A DNA stretch of 64,000 bases, taken from Xiphydria camelus. Lineage: Eukaryota; Arthropoda; Insecta; Hymenoptera; Xiphydriidae. A program made the position numbers and the translations under genes. The DNA lies in the NCBI GenBank assembly GCA_963678675.1, contig OY783201.1, positions 16,299,769 to 16,363,768 on the forward strand, read 5' to 3'. Positions 53,558-64,000 of this stretch are shown here, one piece after another. Position 1 is the stretch's first letter; every line of letters begins with the position of its first letter. The notes below the pieces were generated by a model. That model worked only from the letters and a program-made list of their open reading frames with translations, made no database searches and was not told where the DNA came from.

Positions 53558-54850
53558 TTAGGAGATTGCATTGAAAGCCGCTATTTTCCTGTAGATGGCT
53601 CTAACTACTTACGTCGTGCACAGCTACTAATAAGCATTACTAGTGATACAAGAAGTCTTGTATCACTTTAAATTGTGGACATTTCTCATCAAAATTCACT
53701 CATTAAACTGCCATTTTTGGTTAATAAGTCTATGTCTATAATCAAAGAAAATTGAACACAAGTTGTTTTTTCGATGTATACTTCTACACTACTTTAATGT
53801 TTTTTTTTAAGTGCTGCTGCAGCTCATCAATTACTTGTGGAAATTTATGCTGAATCTGGTCCATCAGAAGCAGTATGTAGAGACTGGTTTCGTCGCTTCA
53901 AAAGTGGAAACTTTGATATTCACGACAAACAACGGCTAGATCAAACAAAGAAGTTCGAAGATGAACAACCTCTATTGGAAGAAAACCCTACTCAAATGCT
54001 CAAAGAATTGGCTCAACAGCTTGAAGTTAATAAATCTATAATTTCACGACGTCTCCATGCTATGGGAAAGATTCAAAAAGAAGGAAAGTGGCTGCCACAT
54101 TAATTGACCGAAAATGCCATTGCTAATTGTCTGAGCATCTCGATTTCTTTACTTGCAAAGGATTAAAAAAAAAAGTTTTTTATGGCGTATCGTAATCGAT
54201 TATGAGAAATGGATCTATTATGACAACCCGAAGCGCAAAAAATGATGGGTTGATCCTGGCCAACCATCAACGTCGATACAAAAACGAAACATTCACGGTC
54301 ACAAAACAATGCTTTCAATTTAGTGGGATATGTGGAAGGTGTCGTTTATTATGAGCTGTTGAAACCGAATAAAACAATTACTACCGAACGTTATGATCAA
54401 CAGTTGGAGCGTTTAAATGATAATTTGATGCAAAAACGACCATCAATTGCATGGAATCGCCGAAAAGTGATTCTTCTTCACGCCAACGCTCGGCTTCTTA
54501 TTGCTTGAGCCGTGAAAGAAACATTGATGGAGCTTGAATGGGAAGTTCTCCCGTACCCAGTATATCCTCCTGACCTGGCCCCGAGCGATTATTATTTATT
54601 CAGATCGATGCAACACGACTTGGAAGATACACATTTCCATAATTAACAAGAAGTCAAAAATTAATGTGCTAAGTGGATTAGCTCAAAAAGTAGACAATTC
54701 TTTCGTCACGGAATTCTACTTCTGTCAGAAAAGTGGGAAAAAGTTATAGCTTCCGAAGGCAAATACTTCGATTGTGGTATTCACACATTTTATTACGACA
54801 TGATGTTTTTGAAACAAGAAAAAACAGGGGCTTTCATTGCAACCCCCTAA
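53558..54850 (+). mobile_element. mariner element, 1293 bp
   Basis: Ends TTAGGAGATTGCATTGAAAG and, from the right, TTAGGGGGTTGCAATGAAAG, bordered by TA (53556-53557 and 54851-54852). Length is normal for mariner. Confidence 0.9.
53837..54760 (+). pseudogene. mariner transposase, multiple stops
   Basis: An open N-half (53837-54103) carries the helix-turn-helix region (WFRRFKSGNFDIHDKQR, LLEENPTQMLKELAQQLEV, LHAMGKIQKEGKWLPH). Downstream, broken frames give WSTIN-like catalytic remnants, VVYYELLKPNKTITTERYDQ, VILLHANARLLIA (degenerate HDNARPH) and YPPDLAPSDYYLF. Several stops and shifts make it inactive. It is closer in wording to the mariner at 3412 than to the one at 55248. Confidence 0.9.
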
Positions 54851-54884
54851 TACAAAACCTTCAAATGCATAATTTCGCGGGTTA

Positions 54885-54970
54885 GAGGTTATATACATTA
54901 TACATTACATTATATACATTACATTATATACATTATATACATATACATTATACAGAGGTTATATATATTA
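54885..54970. repeat. (TATACATTACAT)n microsatellite
   Basis: Repeated ATACATTATACATTACATTA-like units between two transposons. Confidence 0.8.
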
Positions 54971-54972
54971 GG

Positions 54973-55234
54973 GATACACTTGTGAAGGGTCCAGTGGAAA
55001 AACGATGAGGTCCATTTTTTTCGAAATCGATATTTTAGCGGCATTTGTTAGCTTGTAACATGAAGTATCAACATACCAAACCTTACAGGGGAAAAACAAT
55101 GAGATTCCACTAAAAACTGTGGTTTAAAATAGGCGGCACAGTGGACTCCCGCGCATTGTGAAACTTTAAATGTCGTGTTGTTCAACTTTTAGAAATATCG
55201 AACCTCGTTTTTCCACTGGACCCTTCATGTGTAT
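54973..55234. mobile_element. ~260-bp MITE
   Basis: Inverted ends ATACACTTGTGAAGGGTCCA and complement (ATACACATGAAGGGTCCA), with AGTGGAAAAACGA continuing the arms. No coding content. Confidence 0.75.
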
Positions 55235-55247
55235 TTCACGTTACATA

Positions 55248-56202
55248 CATATGAGGGGGGACCCAAAAGAAACAGAAATTTCGTCATAACTTCTTTATTT
55301 CTTAATATTTTTACACCAAATTTTCATCACCTTCAAAGTATTCTCCCTTGACCACAACGCACCTCTGCAAACGATCCTTCCATTGTTCAAAACATTTTTT
55401 AAATTCACTTATCGGGATGTTCTTTAGGGCTTCCAGCGATTTTTGTTTTATCTGAGGAGATAGTGGCAACACGCTTTAATTTCATGCCCCTTTTGAGTGT
55501 GGGGAACAAAAAGAAATCACAGGGGGCCAGATCCGGTGAGTAGGGGGAGGGGGGAGGGGGGTGGACAATTTTGGAGCTGATTTTGAAGCTCAAAACATGT
55601 CTGAAGTCGATGCTCCCTTTGCTCGCCTGTGAGAAGGCGAGGGACAAATTTGGCTGCAACTCTTCTCATATGCAAATCTTCGGATAAAATCCTATGAATT
55701 GAACTCCATGATATTCCAGACATCTCACCGAGTTGATCAATGGTTCGGCGACGGTCTTCACGAATGAGAGTATTGATTTTGTCGACGTTTTCGTCACTTC
55801 TTGTAGTTGAGGGGCGTCCTGAAAGGGGTTGGTCTTCAATTGACATTTCTCCATTTTTAAAACGTGAAAACCACTCGTAGACTCTGGTTTTACTTAGGGT
55901 AGCATCCCCATAAGCAGTCTTAAGTATTACAATAGTTTCCGCGGCCGATTTCCCCAACAGGAAACAAAATTTAACAGCCGCGCATTGCTCCCGACAATCG
56001 GCCATCACGTTTTTGGTGAAATGGAAAAGTTGTTTCACTAAAAAAATTGCCACGGACGAACCGATGCACTCACAGCGACAGAACTTCGCACGCTAACTCA
56101 GAGGACGTGTCCCAAATGGACACCTGATCGAACAATGAGATTCCCCACTCTCCCTCCCCACCGCAGCCCAATTCCCGTTACTTTTGGGTCCCCCCTCATA
56201 TG
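55248..56202 (-). mobile_element. mariner element with internal deletion, 955 bp
   Basis: Inverted ends CATATGAGGGGGGACCCAAA and complement, bordered by TA (55246-55247 and 56203-56204). It is about 0.35 kb shorter than a full mariner. Confidence 0.92.
55405..56002 (-). pseudogene. mariner transposase lacking catalytic middle
   Basis: Starts MADCREQCAAVKFCFLLGKS and keeps the DNA-binding half (VYEWFSRFKNGEMSIEDQPL, GRPSTTRSDENVDKINTLI, ISWSSIHRILSEDLHMRRV). At FELQNQLQN it jumps into a Pro-rich junction and then YSPDLAPCDFFLFPTLKRGM, the C-terminal block. The segment with the first two catalytic Asp residues is absent, so it could bind ends but not cut. A 1-base shift accompanies the junction. 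It belongs to a lineage separate from the other two mariners. Confidence 0.9.
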
Positions 56203-56988
56203 TACGACATTTCAACTTACGTACCTTCAAATACTGCAACACTGGAGTGCAGATTCAAGCTTCTTAATTTATTTTTGACAAATCTTCCATAGACGACGGA
56301 TTATCACTTTCACCCTTTGTCGTTAAATCATCGACCATGCGGCTAGTGACAGAAGATCTCGATCGATAAAGTTTCGGTTACCGGCATGTAAATATTGTAC
56401 ATCAATCAGGAATACTTATAAGCATATTAATATAGTTATAATTTTCTGACTAAAAAAGTGTGACTGTCGTATAGCAAAATGTCTTACAAGAATATAGCTG
56501 TCACTGCTTTGCGTAAAGCTAAGATAATAGGACTCGTACTGTAATAGTCATACCAATATTGCTAATATTAGTATACGTATGGCTCAAGCAAGATTCTTGG
56601 TATGACTGAAATTAGAATACGTATTGCTAATATATAAGTAGGACACACTAACTATATTTGGTATTGCTGTGCAGGTTATAAAATTTCTCTCAGGGTATTG
56701 AGCCATCTTTTGAAACGTCTGCGTTAGTGATTCGTGTATAACCACGGATATATGATCTATAAGTTGAAACTTATATAGTAATTCATCATGAATATCATTT
56801 TAGTTATGAGATTTGAAAATTCGTATTACTCTTAATTATTTTATCATAACAGAATCGAATAGTCTCATTTTGATACGAATGTTGATAAGATAATCTGATT
56901 CTGATCTTTTCCCCTCTTCCCCTCAACACACACAAGTACAGATAACCGTTTTCTTAGTTTAAAAATTTATACCGCTCATTTTTTGCAG
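56203..56988. other. non-coding DNA
   Basis: AT-rich; an inexact dyad of GCTAATATTAGTATACGTAT type near 56560-56620. It ends in a strong acceptor, CTCATTTTTTGCAG. Confidence 0.4.
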
Positions 56989-57030
56989 TATATGCCGGAA
57001 GAAAGAACCACCGCAAAAGAAGTCTGTCTA
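56989..57030 (+). CDS. possible HYDIN-like exon e, doubtful
   Basis: After a good pyrimidine tract and CAG, the phase left by exon d gives CICRKKEPPQKKSV and then TAG. The basic RKK...PQKKSV stretch is like the linker after the NRG phrase in HYDIN, but the stop would end the protein. Either this is not an exon, the exon uses a donor inside (GTCTGT), or the gene is damaged here. Another frame stays open to 57095 without known motif. Confidence 0.22.
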
Positions 57031-57356
57031 GGCGCTTATGGAGGAAGTAGTTCCATGCTTCAACCTAATTACACATTTATTTCTGGATGGCTTTAACATT
57101 GAACTGGAATTTTATCTATAGTACTTATGTATCTATGTAACTTATGTACTAATGTACTTATAAATCTGAGACTGTTACAAGCATGATTATTAGAATTAAG
57201 ATTATTGCAATTGTAGCTATCTTTTAGAGTATATTTATGGGTACTAACAAAGGGAGAGGATTTATAAAGAACTTGTGAGTATAAGGCCCTTCGTACACTA
57301 GGCTATGCAACTATTCGATACTCGACGACTCAAGTATCGTGGCGATTATCGCAATC

Positions 57357-58960
57357 AAGAGACACGGTAGTGTCTCGCGGCATGTTCATTCAAGTCGTCA
57401 GAACGACGCCGCCAGCGCTGTCGCCGCGAGCACCCGTGTATCTTTACAGGCAAAATGTCTGCCCCCTTCACCCCTCAATTTTAACATCGAATTTTCTCAA
57501 TAAATATACGGTTATAACCAAAACTATGCTTAGTTACGCCATATAAATCGACTATTCTCTATCGATAGAGACCAGAGTAAATGTTGTAAGTTACATATTA
57601 ACAGAGATTTTTCCTTAGCAACGCGAAGCCACGCCCCTCGCGCCTCAAAAGTCCAGAATCCGATTTCTCGGGCGATATATAAGGTTCGTTCCAACTAACA
57701 TGAGAACTGGTTCTGAACTCGGCGGAGTGTGCGCAGTCTGACTTAGCCGTTCCAACAAACACAGAACTGGTTCTGGAACGATTCCAAAGAGCGTTCCAAC
57801 TAAACTGCGAACTGTAACAGAACGGTTCTAGAACGGTAATTCCAGTCCCTAGTTCTGAGTTGGGACGATTTTCTAGCCCACGCGTAGTAAGGCGCGAGAC
57901 GCGCTCTATTTGAATCGGTGAGTCCAAGAACAGTACAAATGCATAAAGATAGTTTCGAGAAAAAGTGAAAAAACATAATAACTTCACAATGAGTTAATGG
58001 CCATGATATAAAAGTTGTGATAACTTTTTATGTAAATGATAATTGAAAATAAAAAATCCGAAAAAATCACTCCCCTCCAAGTTATAGAAGGAAAAAATGT
58101 ATACACTCTCTTGTACTCTTTTTGGACTCATCTTTCTTTTTCTGCTTTTTTGAATGTTTGTGCATAATAAGCTCTTGAAAACTGTAATGTTTTTTACGTT
58201 TCAACAATTAGTTGAACTCACACATTCGCTTAGGATAACCCGTGATTTTTCGCAAAATGTATGCAAAAGGTGGACAAGCCTCCCTATGCTGTGTGCGATC
58301 CTGTGTTCCAACACATCTCATGAATTCAGTTCTAGAACGCATCTGACTGGCGCATGCGCATTAAATAATTCTTAACTAGTTCCAGGACGGTTCTAGAACT
58401 GTCCTAAAATGCTTGTTGGAACGAACCTTTATATGTCAAAATCTCACAAAAATTCCGCCTGTCTTCGGCGATATTCGGCCATGGTCGGAAATGTGTACAC
58501 AGATGCGGCCATACGCATACGCCATCAAAAATGTATGTGAGAGTGTGTGAGAGAATATATTCCCCTTGAATGTTTAGTTATTTTTCAAAATTAATAAAAT
58601 ATTTCCATTCGCGAAACGATTTCCCTCGCATTTTTTCGATCCTCGGACGTGCTTGTTAATAAAAAGTACAAATTCAGTGTAATCGGAGTAGTGAATCTCA
58701 ATAGTGGTGAATGTGACAGACGCTCTGACAGCTAGCTATTATCAAATCGTTTAGATTTTTTTTAATAATCAAGATAGTGCACGGAAGCTGTGTCATTTTT
58801 CTCTGGTTGCTGGTGCATGAAGAGCAGGAAAGAGACATTTGTATCTCGGAAGAAGTGGCATCAGATAAGTTACTTCCTAACTGACTGTCTTAACCTCATT
58901 TTCATCCCTTATACAGAACAAATATCTTTGTGGGGTTATTCTATTTTCTGTTTTCAGCGC
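57357..58960. repeat. element family C, copy 3, inverted and interrupted
   Basis: Starts CAAGAGACACGGTAGTGTCT (the terminal sequence of copies 1 and 2 inverted), runs to the GCGATATAT break at 57680, resumes at 58430 and continues through CGCCATCAAAAATGTATGTG to about 58960. It is split by the MITE at 57681. Confidence 0.78.
57681..58429. mobile_element. 749-bp MITE in family C copy 3
   Basis: Ends AAGGTTCGTTCCAAC and complement; TATAT on both sides (57676-57680 and 58430-58434). Subterminal GGTTCTAGAAC-like dyads recur (57766, 57826, 58390). The intact target is visible in copies 1 and 2 (TATATATATCGCCCGAG). Confidence 0.88.
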
Positions 58961-59039
58961 CATACGAGAACGGGACGGATTGATGGAAATTTGATTTTTC
59001 TTCGCAGTCAAAAATCAACCTAGGTAGAAGAGAATTCTC

Positions 59040-59785
59040 TAGAATTGCGGTACAATGCCACGGTATGAATATCAGGTTCTACCGACATGACATGCTTCGA
59101 CAAGGTCTGTATCAACTTTAGCGGTATATTGGGGGCACTGCACATTGCACTGCATATTGGGGGGGGGGGGGGGGGGTGCTAATCCTGTGGCACATTTTTC
59201 TATCTGGGAAAGCATATTATTATGGTAGTACAGCTGTACAGCGTTCCGATAATATACCATCTTCCCATACTGACAGTATACATGCATTATTCCTCCAACA
59301 TATGCCGGAATTAAAAATCTCTAGAACTCTGCGGTACAATGCCACGGTAGGAATATCAGGTTCTACCGACATGACATGCTTCGACAAGGTCTGTATCAAC
59401 TTTAGCGGTATATTGGGGGCACTGCACTAATCCTGTGGGACATTTTTCTATCTGGGAAAGCATATTATTATGGTAGTACAGCTGTACAGCGCGTTCCGAT
59501 AATATATAATTGGAACTTTTGATAATACGAAAGGGGGAATATATCGATAAAGAAAAGATAATAAAATAATTACTTCATTATTGTAATCCAATTCTATCGT
59601 ATCTCCTACTTTTCTACCACGGCTTTCCCAGATAGAAAAATGTGCCACAGGATTAGTGCAGTGCCCCCAATATAATGCTAAAGTTGATACAGACCTTGTC
59701 GAAGCATGTCATGTCGGTAGAATTTGATATTCCTACCGTGGCATTGTACCGCAGAGTTCTAGAGATTTTTAATTCCGGCATATTA
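59040..59785. repeat. repeated unit in direct and inverted copies
   Basis: A unit of about 190 bp (CGGTACAATGCCACGGTA, CGACATGACATGCTTCGACA, GGACATTTTTCTATCTGGGA) occurs at 59040-59245, 59325-59500 and, inverted, 59620-59770. An 18-base G run at 59159-59176 disrupts the first. Confidence 0.8.
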
Positions 59786-59789
59786 GAGG

Positions 59790-60010
59790 TAAAACCTCCA
59801 CTCCATCGCCTTCGACTTCTTCTACCCAGTGAGGATTTCTCACGGACCAATAGTGGGCGTTGTGATTATTCACTAATCCTTCGTTGTAGAATTTCAATTC
59901 ATCTGTGAATAAAATCTTCTGACGAACGAGGGATCGTCCACTTGCCGTTCCAAAAACCAGTCGGAATAGTTCATTCGTCGAGCTGGATCTAGCTAATTGT
60001 ACGCTGAAAC
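59790..60010 (-). pseudogene. Tc1-like (IS630) transposase fragment
   Basis: Minus strand: RRMNYSDWFLERQVDDPSFV, then after a 1-base shift KILFTDELKFYNEGLVNNHN and AHYWSVRNPHWVEEVEG. 'ILFTDE..F...G..N.HN.HYW...NPHW' is the catalytic first-Asp region of a Tc1/mariner group common in insects. Both ends are missing. Confidence 0.78.
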
Positions 60011-60108
60011 ATGCCCAAGTCGTATTCAGCCTTGAGAAGATTTATTTTCAATATTGGACCAAAGGTACGGCAATCCTGTTGCTTCAACTTCCAGGTATAT
60101 TAATTGTA

Positions 60109-60791
60109 AGTATTACTGGAGAACGAGTAGGTTAAAAGATTTTCGTGAACTCACGATTTTCTGATATGTCATTTCGTACAGGTGCAACCGAAGAGGATCT
60201 AGCTCGTGTCCTGTCCATAAAAAGATGACTCGATGGACATCGGAGAATGTCAGGCTTGTCACCGAGCGCCTATTACCCACGGTACATTAATTGCAATACG
60301 CGCTTCTCGTTTCATTCAACTATTCCAGCGTTAAATAACTTTTACTTTTTTCAAGGTAATCACCTTTTATGAACTGTTCGTGGTAGGAGGCAGCGATCGA
60401 TAATAGACTCGTCGTAGACAAGTTCGTCTATTAAAACTAAAAGGCATTTGGTGTGCAACTGGAACATCATCGCAGGAATAATTTGTCTACGATTAGTCAC
60501 AATCATTGATCGTTGCCCCCTACGATCAACAATTCGTACAAGGTAAATGCTTTGAAAGAAGTAAAAGTTACTTAGAGCAGGAATAGTTGAAACGAAAATC
60601 GCATATTGCAATGAAAGCACTATGGGTGAAAGGCGCTCGGTGACAAGCCTGACATTCTCCGATCCATCGAGTCATCTTTTTACGGATAGGACATGAGCTA
60701 GATCCTCTTCGGTTGCACCTGTACGAGATGACATGTCAGAAAATCGTGAGTTCATGAAAATCTTCTAACCTACTCGTTCTGCAATAATACA
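60109..60791. repeat. 683-bp foldback repeat
   Basis: Arms of about 180 bp share AGAACGAGTAGGTTAAAAGA, GGTGCAACCGAAGAGGATCT and GAGAATGTCAGGCTTGTCAC. A related single arm lies at 44430-44490. An inner dyad around AGTAAAAGTTA also pairs. Confidence 0.78.
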
Positions 60792-60864
60792 CTTAGTAAT
60801 AAAAAGCTATTCTCCTACATGTACGTATTCTCCTCATGAATAAATTCCAAAAAGTAGTGAAATC

Positions 60865-61590
60865 CCCCCACAAAAACAGATTCTCTGTAAAAAAAAGGCG
60901 GCATGTTCATTCAGTGCCAACAAAAATTGATACGTAAAATACTCTCCAAAAAAGATTTGAAATCAATTAAGATCGCCATGTTCAACAGTTATATATAAAA
61001 AGTAAAAGGCATCATTTGAAAGGGAAATTATTGTAAATCAAGTGACTACAAAATTCGACTAAAAAAATTTATAAACAAAATTTTAATAAAAAAGAACGCC
61101 GCGTTTTTTCCCTTCAAAATAAAAAATTCAGACAGAGAATTATACTCGATGTTTATGCACTTATGATTTTAAATAAATTCATACACTTATATGATACCAC
61201 CAGTATACCGAATGTCGTACGAGAAACCGATCAGGCGGGGGCCTTCTGAATTTCTCTGAATTTGACTTCGGCAGTGCAATTTATGAATCACTCTAACACC
61301 GTCCAAGCACTACCAACTATTTGGTATAGTGGACAAAATATGAAAACTTAAACGCGGCGTTCTTTTTTATTAAAATTTTTTTATAATTTTTTTTAGTCGA
61401 ATTTTGTAGTCACTTGATTTACAATAATTTCCCTTTCAAATGATGCCTTTTACTTTTTATATATAACTGTTGAACATGGCGATCTTAATTGATTTCAAAT
61501 CTTTTTTGGAGAGTATTTTACGTATCAATTTTTGTTGGCACTGAATGAACATGCCGCCTTTTTTTTACAGAGAATCTGTTTTTGTGGGGG
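60865..61590. mobile_element. MITE family F, copy 3
   Basis: About 726 bp with arms near 260 bp and the same outer CCCCCACAAAAACAGATTCT and loop as copy 2. Its left flank matches the right flank of copies 1 and 2, so the true element may be larger than the CCCCC ends suggest. Confidence 0.85.
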
Positions 61591-62063
61591 TACATTCTAC
61601 GTTCATACACACCACGCGACGCGACGATCGTCGACAATGCTAGTCTCCCGCGACCAGCATGCTCAAGTCGCCGATACTCACGTCGTCGAGACTGTAAATT
61701 TGGAAGTAAAATTCCTTGATTCTGTTTATGATTTTCTAGAAATTTGTTAGTTTAGTGAATACTTCGTTCGCTCGATCAAAGTTACTTTGTATACTGAGAA
61801 AAGAGTTTATTTGCAGTTAATAAAAAATGTATACTTGATTACGGCGGAAAAAATATTTTGTTGGCTAAGTAAGTAAATATATATTAAATATTAAAATGTC
61901 TCTTTCATTCAAACAAAAATAGAGTAATAGCTAATGAATATTTACTTGGCTCAAAGAAACATTACGGTAACAATGACTGGTGGCGACACGGATCTTGCGA
62001 TTTCAGAAGCAAAGTGTACGAGCTATGCGTCTCCAGTTGCTTGCGACTTGTGTTCGCAACTTA

Positions 62064-62689
62064 GGGCGCCCGCAGACACGGCCACGAGTGGTTATATTGA
62101 CCACTGTAGTCGCTATTTATGAACGTGGTAATCGCCAATTTCGGTCTAGTCCATTTATAAACTTCGACATGGACGTACTTGCTGCATAACTAGTAATAAG
62201 AAGACGCAGGCGTCGCGAATTACGAAGACATCGTCGTTACTGGGTGCATCCAATATTAAGCACTCGCCAGAGGAATGGACAATTTTATACCCTTTTTGAA
62301 AGTTTGAAATTGCACAAAGGTAAATTTTTCAAGTATTTTCGCATGAGTGTAGCAACTTTTAATGAGTTACTATCTTTGCTGCAAGATAAACACATCTATA
62401 TCTATATTATTGGTCGTCATATCTTTACTCATGACAATCTGAGAAAACTAGTGTACAGAGTTACCAGTTCAAGTGGTGGCGTGAAACTGTGGTTGCGTTG
62501 GCGCTGAAGCATGAGTGGCTGCCGCCAGCTTCACATAGCGAGAAGGGACTGCTACCGTAGCTTGTGGCCCGAATGAGCCGCTGTTGACGCCGTGTTTGCA
62601 TAGACACGATTTGAACTCAAGCAAAATACTGTCCATAGCTTATGGCAGCCACCGGTGGCGACCGCTCGTGGCCGTGTCTGCGGGCGCCC
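62064..62689 (+). mobile_element. PIF/Harbinger deletion derivative, 626 bp
   Basis: Perfect 25-bp inverted ends starting GGGCGCCCGCAGACACGGCC, flanked by TTA (62061-62063 and 62690-62692), the usual Harbinger target. A transposase N-terminal remnant is inside. Confidence 0.92.
62200..62507 (+). pseudogene. Harbinger transposase N-terminal remnant
   Basis: An Arg-rich lead (RRRRRRELRRHRRYW) runs into VHPILSTRQRNGQFYTLFES and FKYFRMSVATFNELLSLLQD, the conserved start of HARBI1/ALP1-like nucleases. It then loses similarity and the DDE domain is deleted. Confidence 0.85.
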
Positions 62690-62692
62690 TTA

Positions 62693-64000
62693 TGTATCGG
62701 ATACTTGCGTAGCCCAGTGTACGAACGGCCTTAGGGAATACGCTGACGTGGTTCTTGTAACTATGCAGTATGTCAAATTAGCCATTGAGTTTTGGTATAT
62801 GGCCTGCACCGTTCATTTCTTTTTGGATGGTTTTTACGCCAGCCAATAGCGAGCGGTCATACTCGGCTGAGGTCGTCATGCCTATATGACGCCATGCCAA
62901 AGTGAACAAAATCAGCCAGAGTAAAATAAACGATGCAGACAACACATTAAAACTCAGTGGCTAATTTGACATGCTGTATAAGACTTTCCCGAGGGAACAT
63001 TTCAGAGATAGACACATGATAATTTATTCTGATTATTTAAAAATTAGTTGGCAAGATGTTATTATTTTTTTGAATGAGTATCTGGTTGACAAATAATTAT
63101 AAATATTATTTATAAGTATAAATGATAAATATCAGACGAGATGTCTGCGTGAATCTCAAAATAAATCTTACATCCCCTATTTTACCACCTTAGGAGAAGA
63201 GTTTCATAAGATTCTTTTTTAGTGGGTGCTTATGTCACACAAAAAACCTACGATCCAAAGGGTCTCGCCGTATTTCCATATGAAAAATGCCCTGGCACCA
63301 ATTAACTTTGTTGAACCTTTTATCTATTGCTTTTTATCCAAAATATCTCCACAACAAATTTTAAACCGCTAACTTCACGTACAAGGGAAATAGGGGGGTA
63401 ACAACACTTAACACTACTATTTTTGAAGTGAAACTTCTTACGGCGCGGTAGGCAGTAAAATGAAACTGGCGTGAAAGGAAATATTCATAGAGAATGAAGG
63501 GTAAGCGCTCATGGTGGGGGACGCTGTCGGAGGGTTGAGCGATGGCAGAGAGGGAGGGGAAAGAGAGTGGATAGCGCTTGTGACACAGAGTAACAGATGC
63601 GACAGAAAGACAAGGAAACTTGAAATACGAGAGAGATGCATACAGTATCCCGTTTAAAGGGCGGACTCACGCCGAGAAACCTCGACAACACCCGAAAAGC
63701 GTGAATATGAATAGTTTCTCGCCTGAAAACATTTTGACAAGTCCTTATCGCTACCATAATAACAGAAGGTCATATTTGAATTATGGCTAGTTTTTATATA
63801 ATTAGGTTAGAAGAAATTCGAGATTTTATAAGTTCAATATTATTTTTATTTTTGCTTATAGAGGAGGTAGTTTTTTGCCACATAACTTAATCCTTTATTG
63901 TAAACGAAACTGAAAAAAAGATGAAATATCTAGGATGCTCGGGAAAAAGAGTACAAGTCAAAAAATGGTATTGCTCAGAAAACACCTTTATTTGTTTATA
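62693..64000. other. non-coding DNA to window end
   Basis: No gene or repeat family was recognised. Short minus-strand ORFs at 63438-63757 are low-complexity Ser/Leu-rich and unsupported. Confidence 0.4.

Overview
The window looks like a euchromatic stretch of an arthropod genome, most likely an insect and possibly a hymenopteran. It has AT-rich single-copy DNA, small exons with GT/AG borders, and many DNA transposons of insect type (piggyBac, mariner, Harbinger, pogo-like, ISL2EU-like). It also has a Copia element primed by an internal part of initiator tRNA-Met and a Ty3/gypsy element primed by tRNA-Lys. Nothing bacterial or viral in organisation was seen. The hymenopteran guess is weak; arthropod is safer.

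The only host gene I can support is on the + strand. Exons at 5662-5789, 32788-32974, 33052-33290 and 34036-34155 (plus a doubtful one at 56989) read through in compatible phases as a HYDIN-like protein, a ciliary/flagellar central-apparatus protein of repeated ASH/MSP-like beta domains. Almost everything else is mobile DNA in its introns. The intron between 5789 and 32788 is 27 kb.

Layout. 1-5.7 kb: a decayed piggyBac (708-3307) next to a mariner relic carrying a foldback repeat. 5.9-10.4 kb: a MITE, then a 2.57-kb foldback element with about 740-bp inverted arms (7842-10409). 11.6-14.9 kb: a TA-flanked element holding a piggyBac deletion derivative, a hairpin, and a KRBA2-like integrase relic. 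14.95-31.8 kb: a nested stack. A pogo-like TA element was entered by Copia (5-bp duplication CTCAC), and the Copia integrase gene was then entered by a 9.57-kb gypsy element (4-bp duplication CACC). The gypsy has an extra third ORF with a Gag-like zinc cluster. 31.9-41.6 kb: HYDIN exons, MITEs, a solo LTR, 5S-rRNA-like segments, about 1 kb of GAC/GTC-type repeats, an LTR-like element with 33-34-bp tandem repeats, and a foldback element. 41.8-53.1 kb: a composite with about 575-bp terminal inverted repeats holding a broken CxxC-DDE-SWIM transposase (ISL2EU-like), itself entered by many smaller elements. 53.2-62.7 kb: two mariners (one internally deleted), several long-TIR MITEs, a Tc1-like fragment and a Harbinger derivative. 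The last 1.3 kb shows nothing.

No transposase or polyprotein gene here is intact by eye. Every coding module carries stops, frameshifts or deletions, although the gypsy element is nearly intact (one stop in pol, LTRs about 99% identical).
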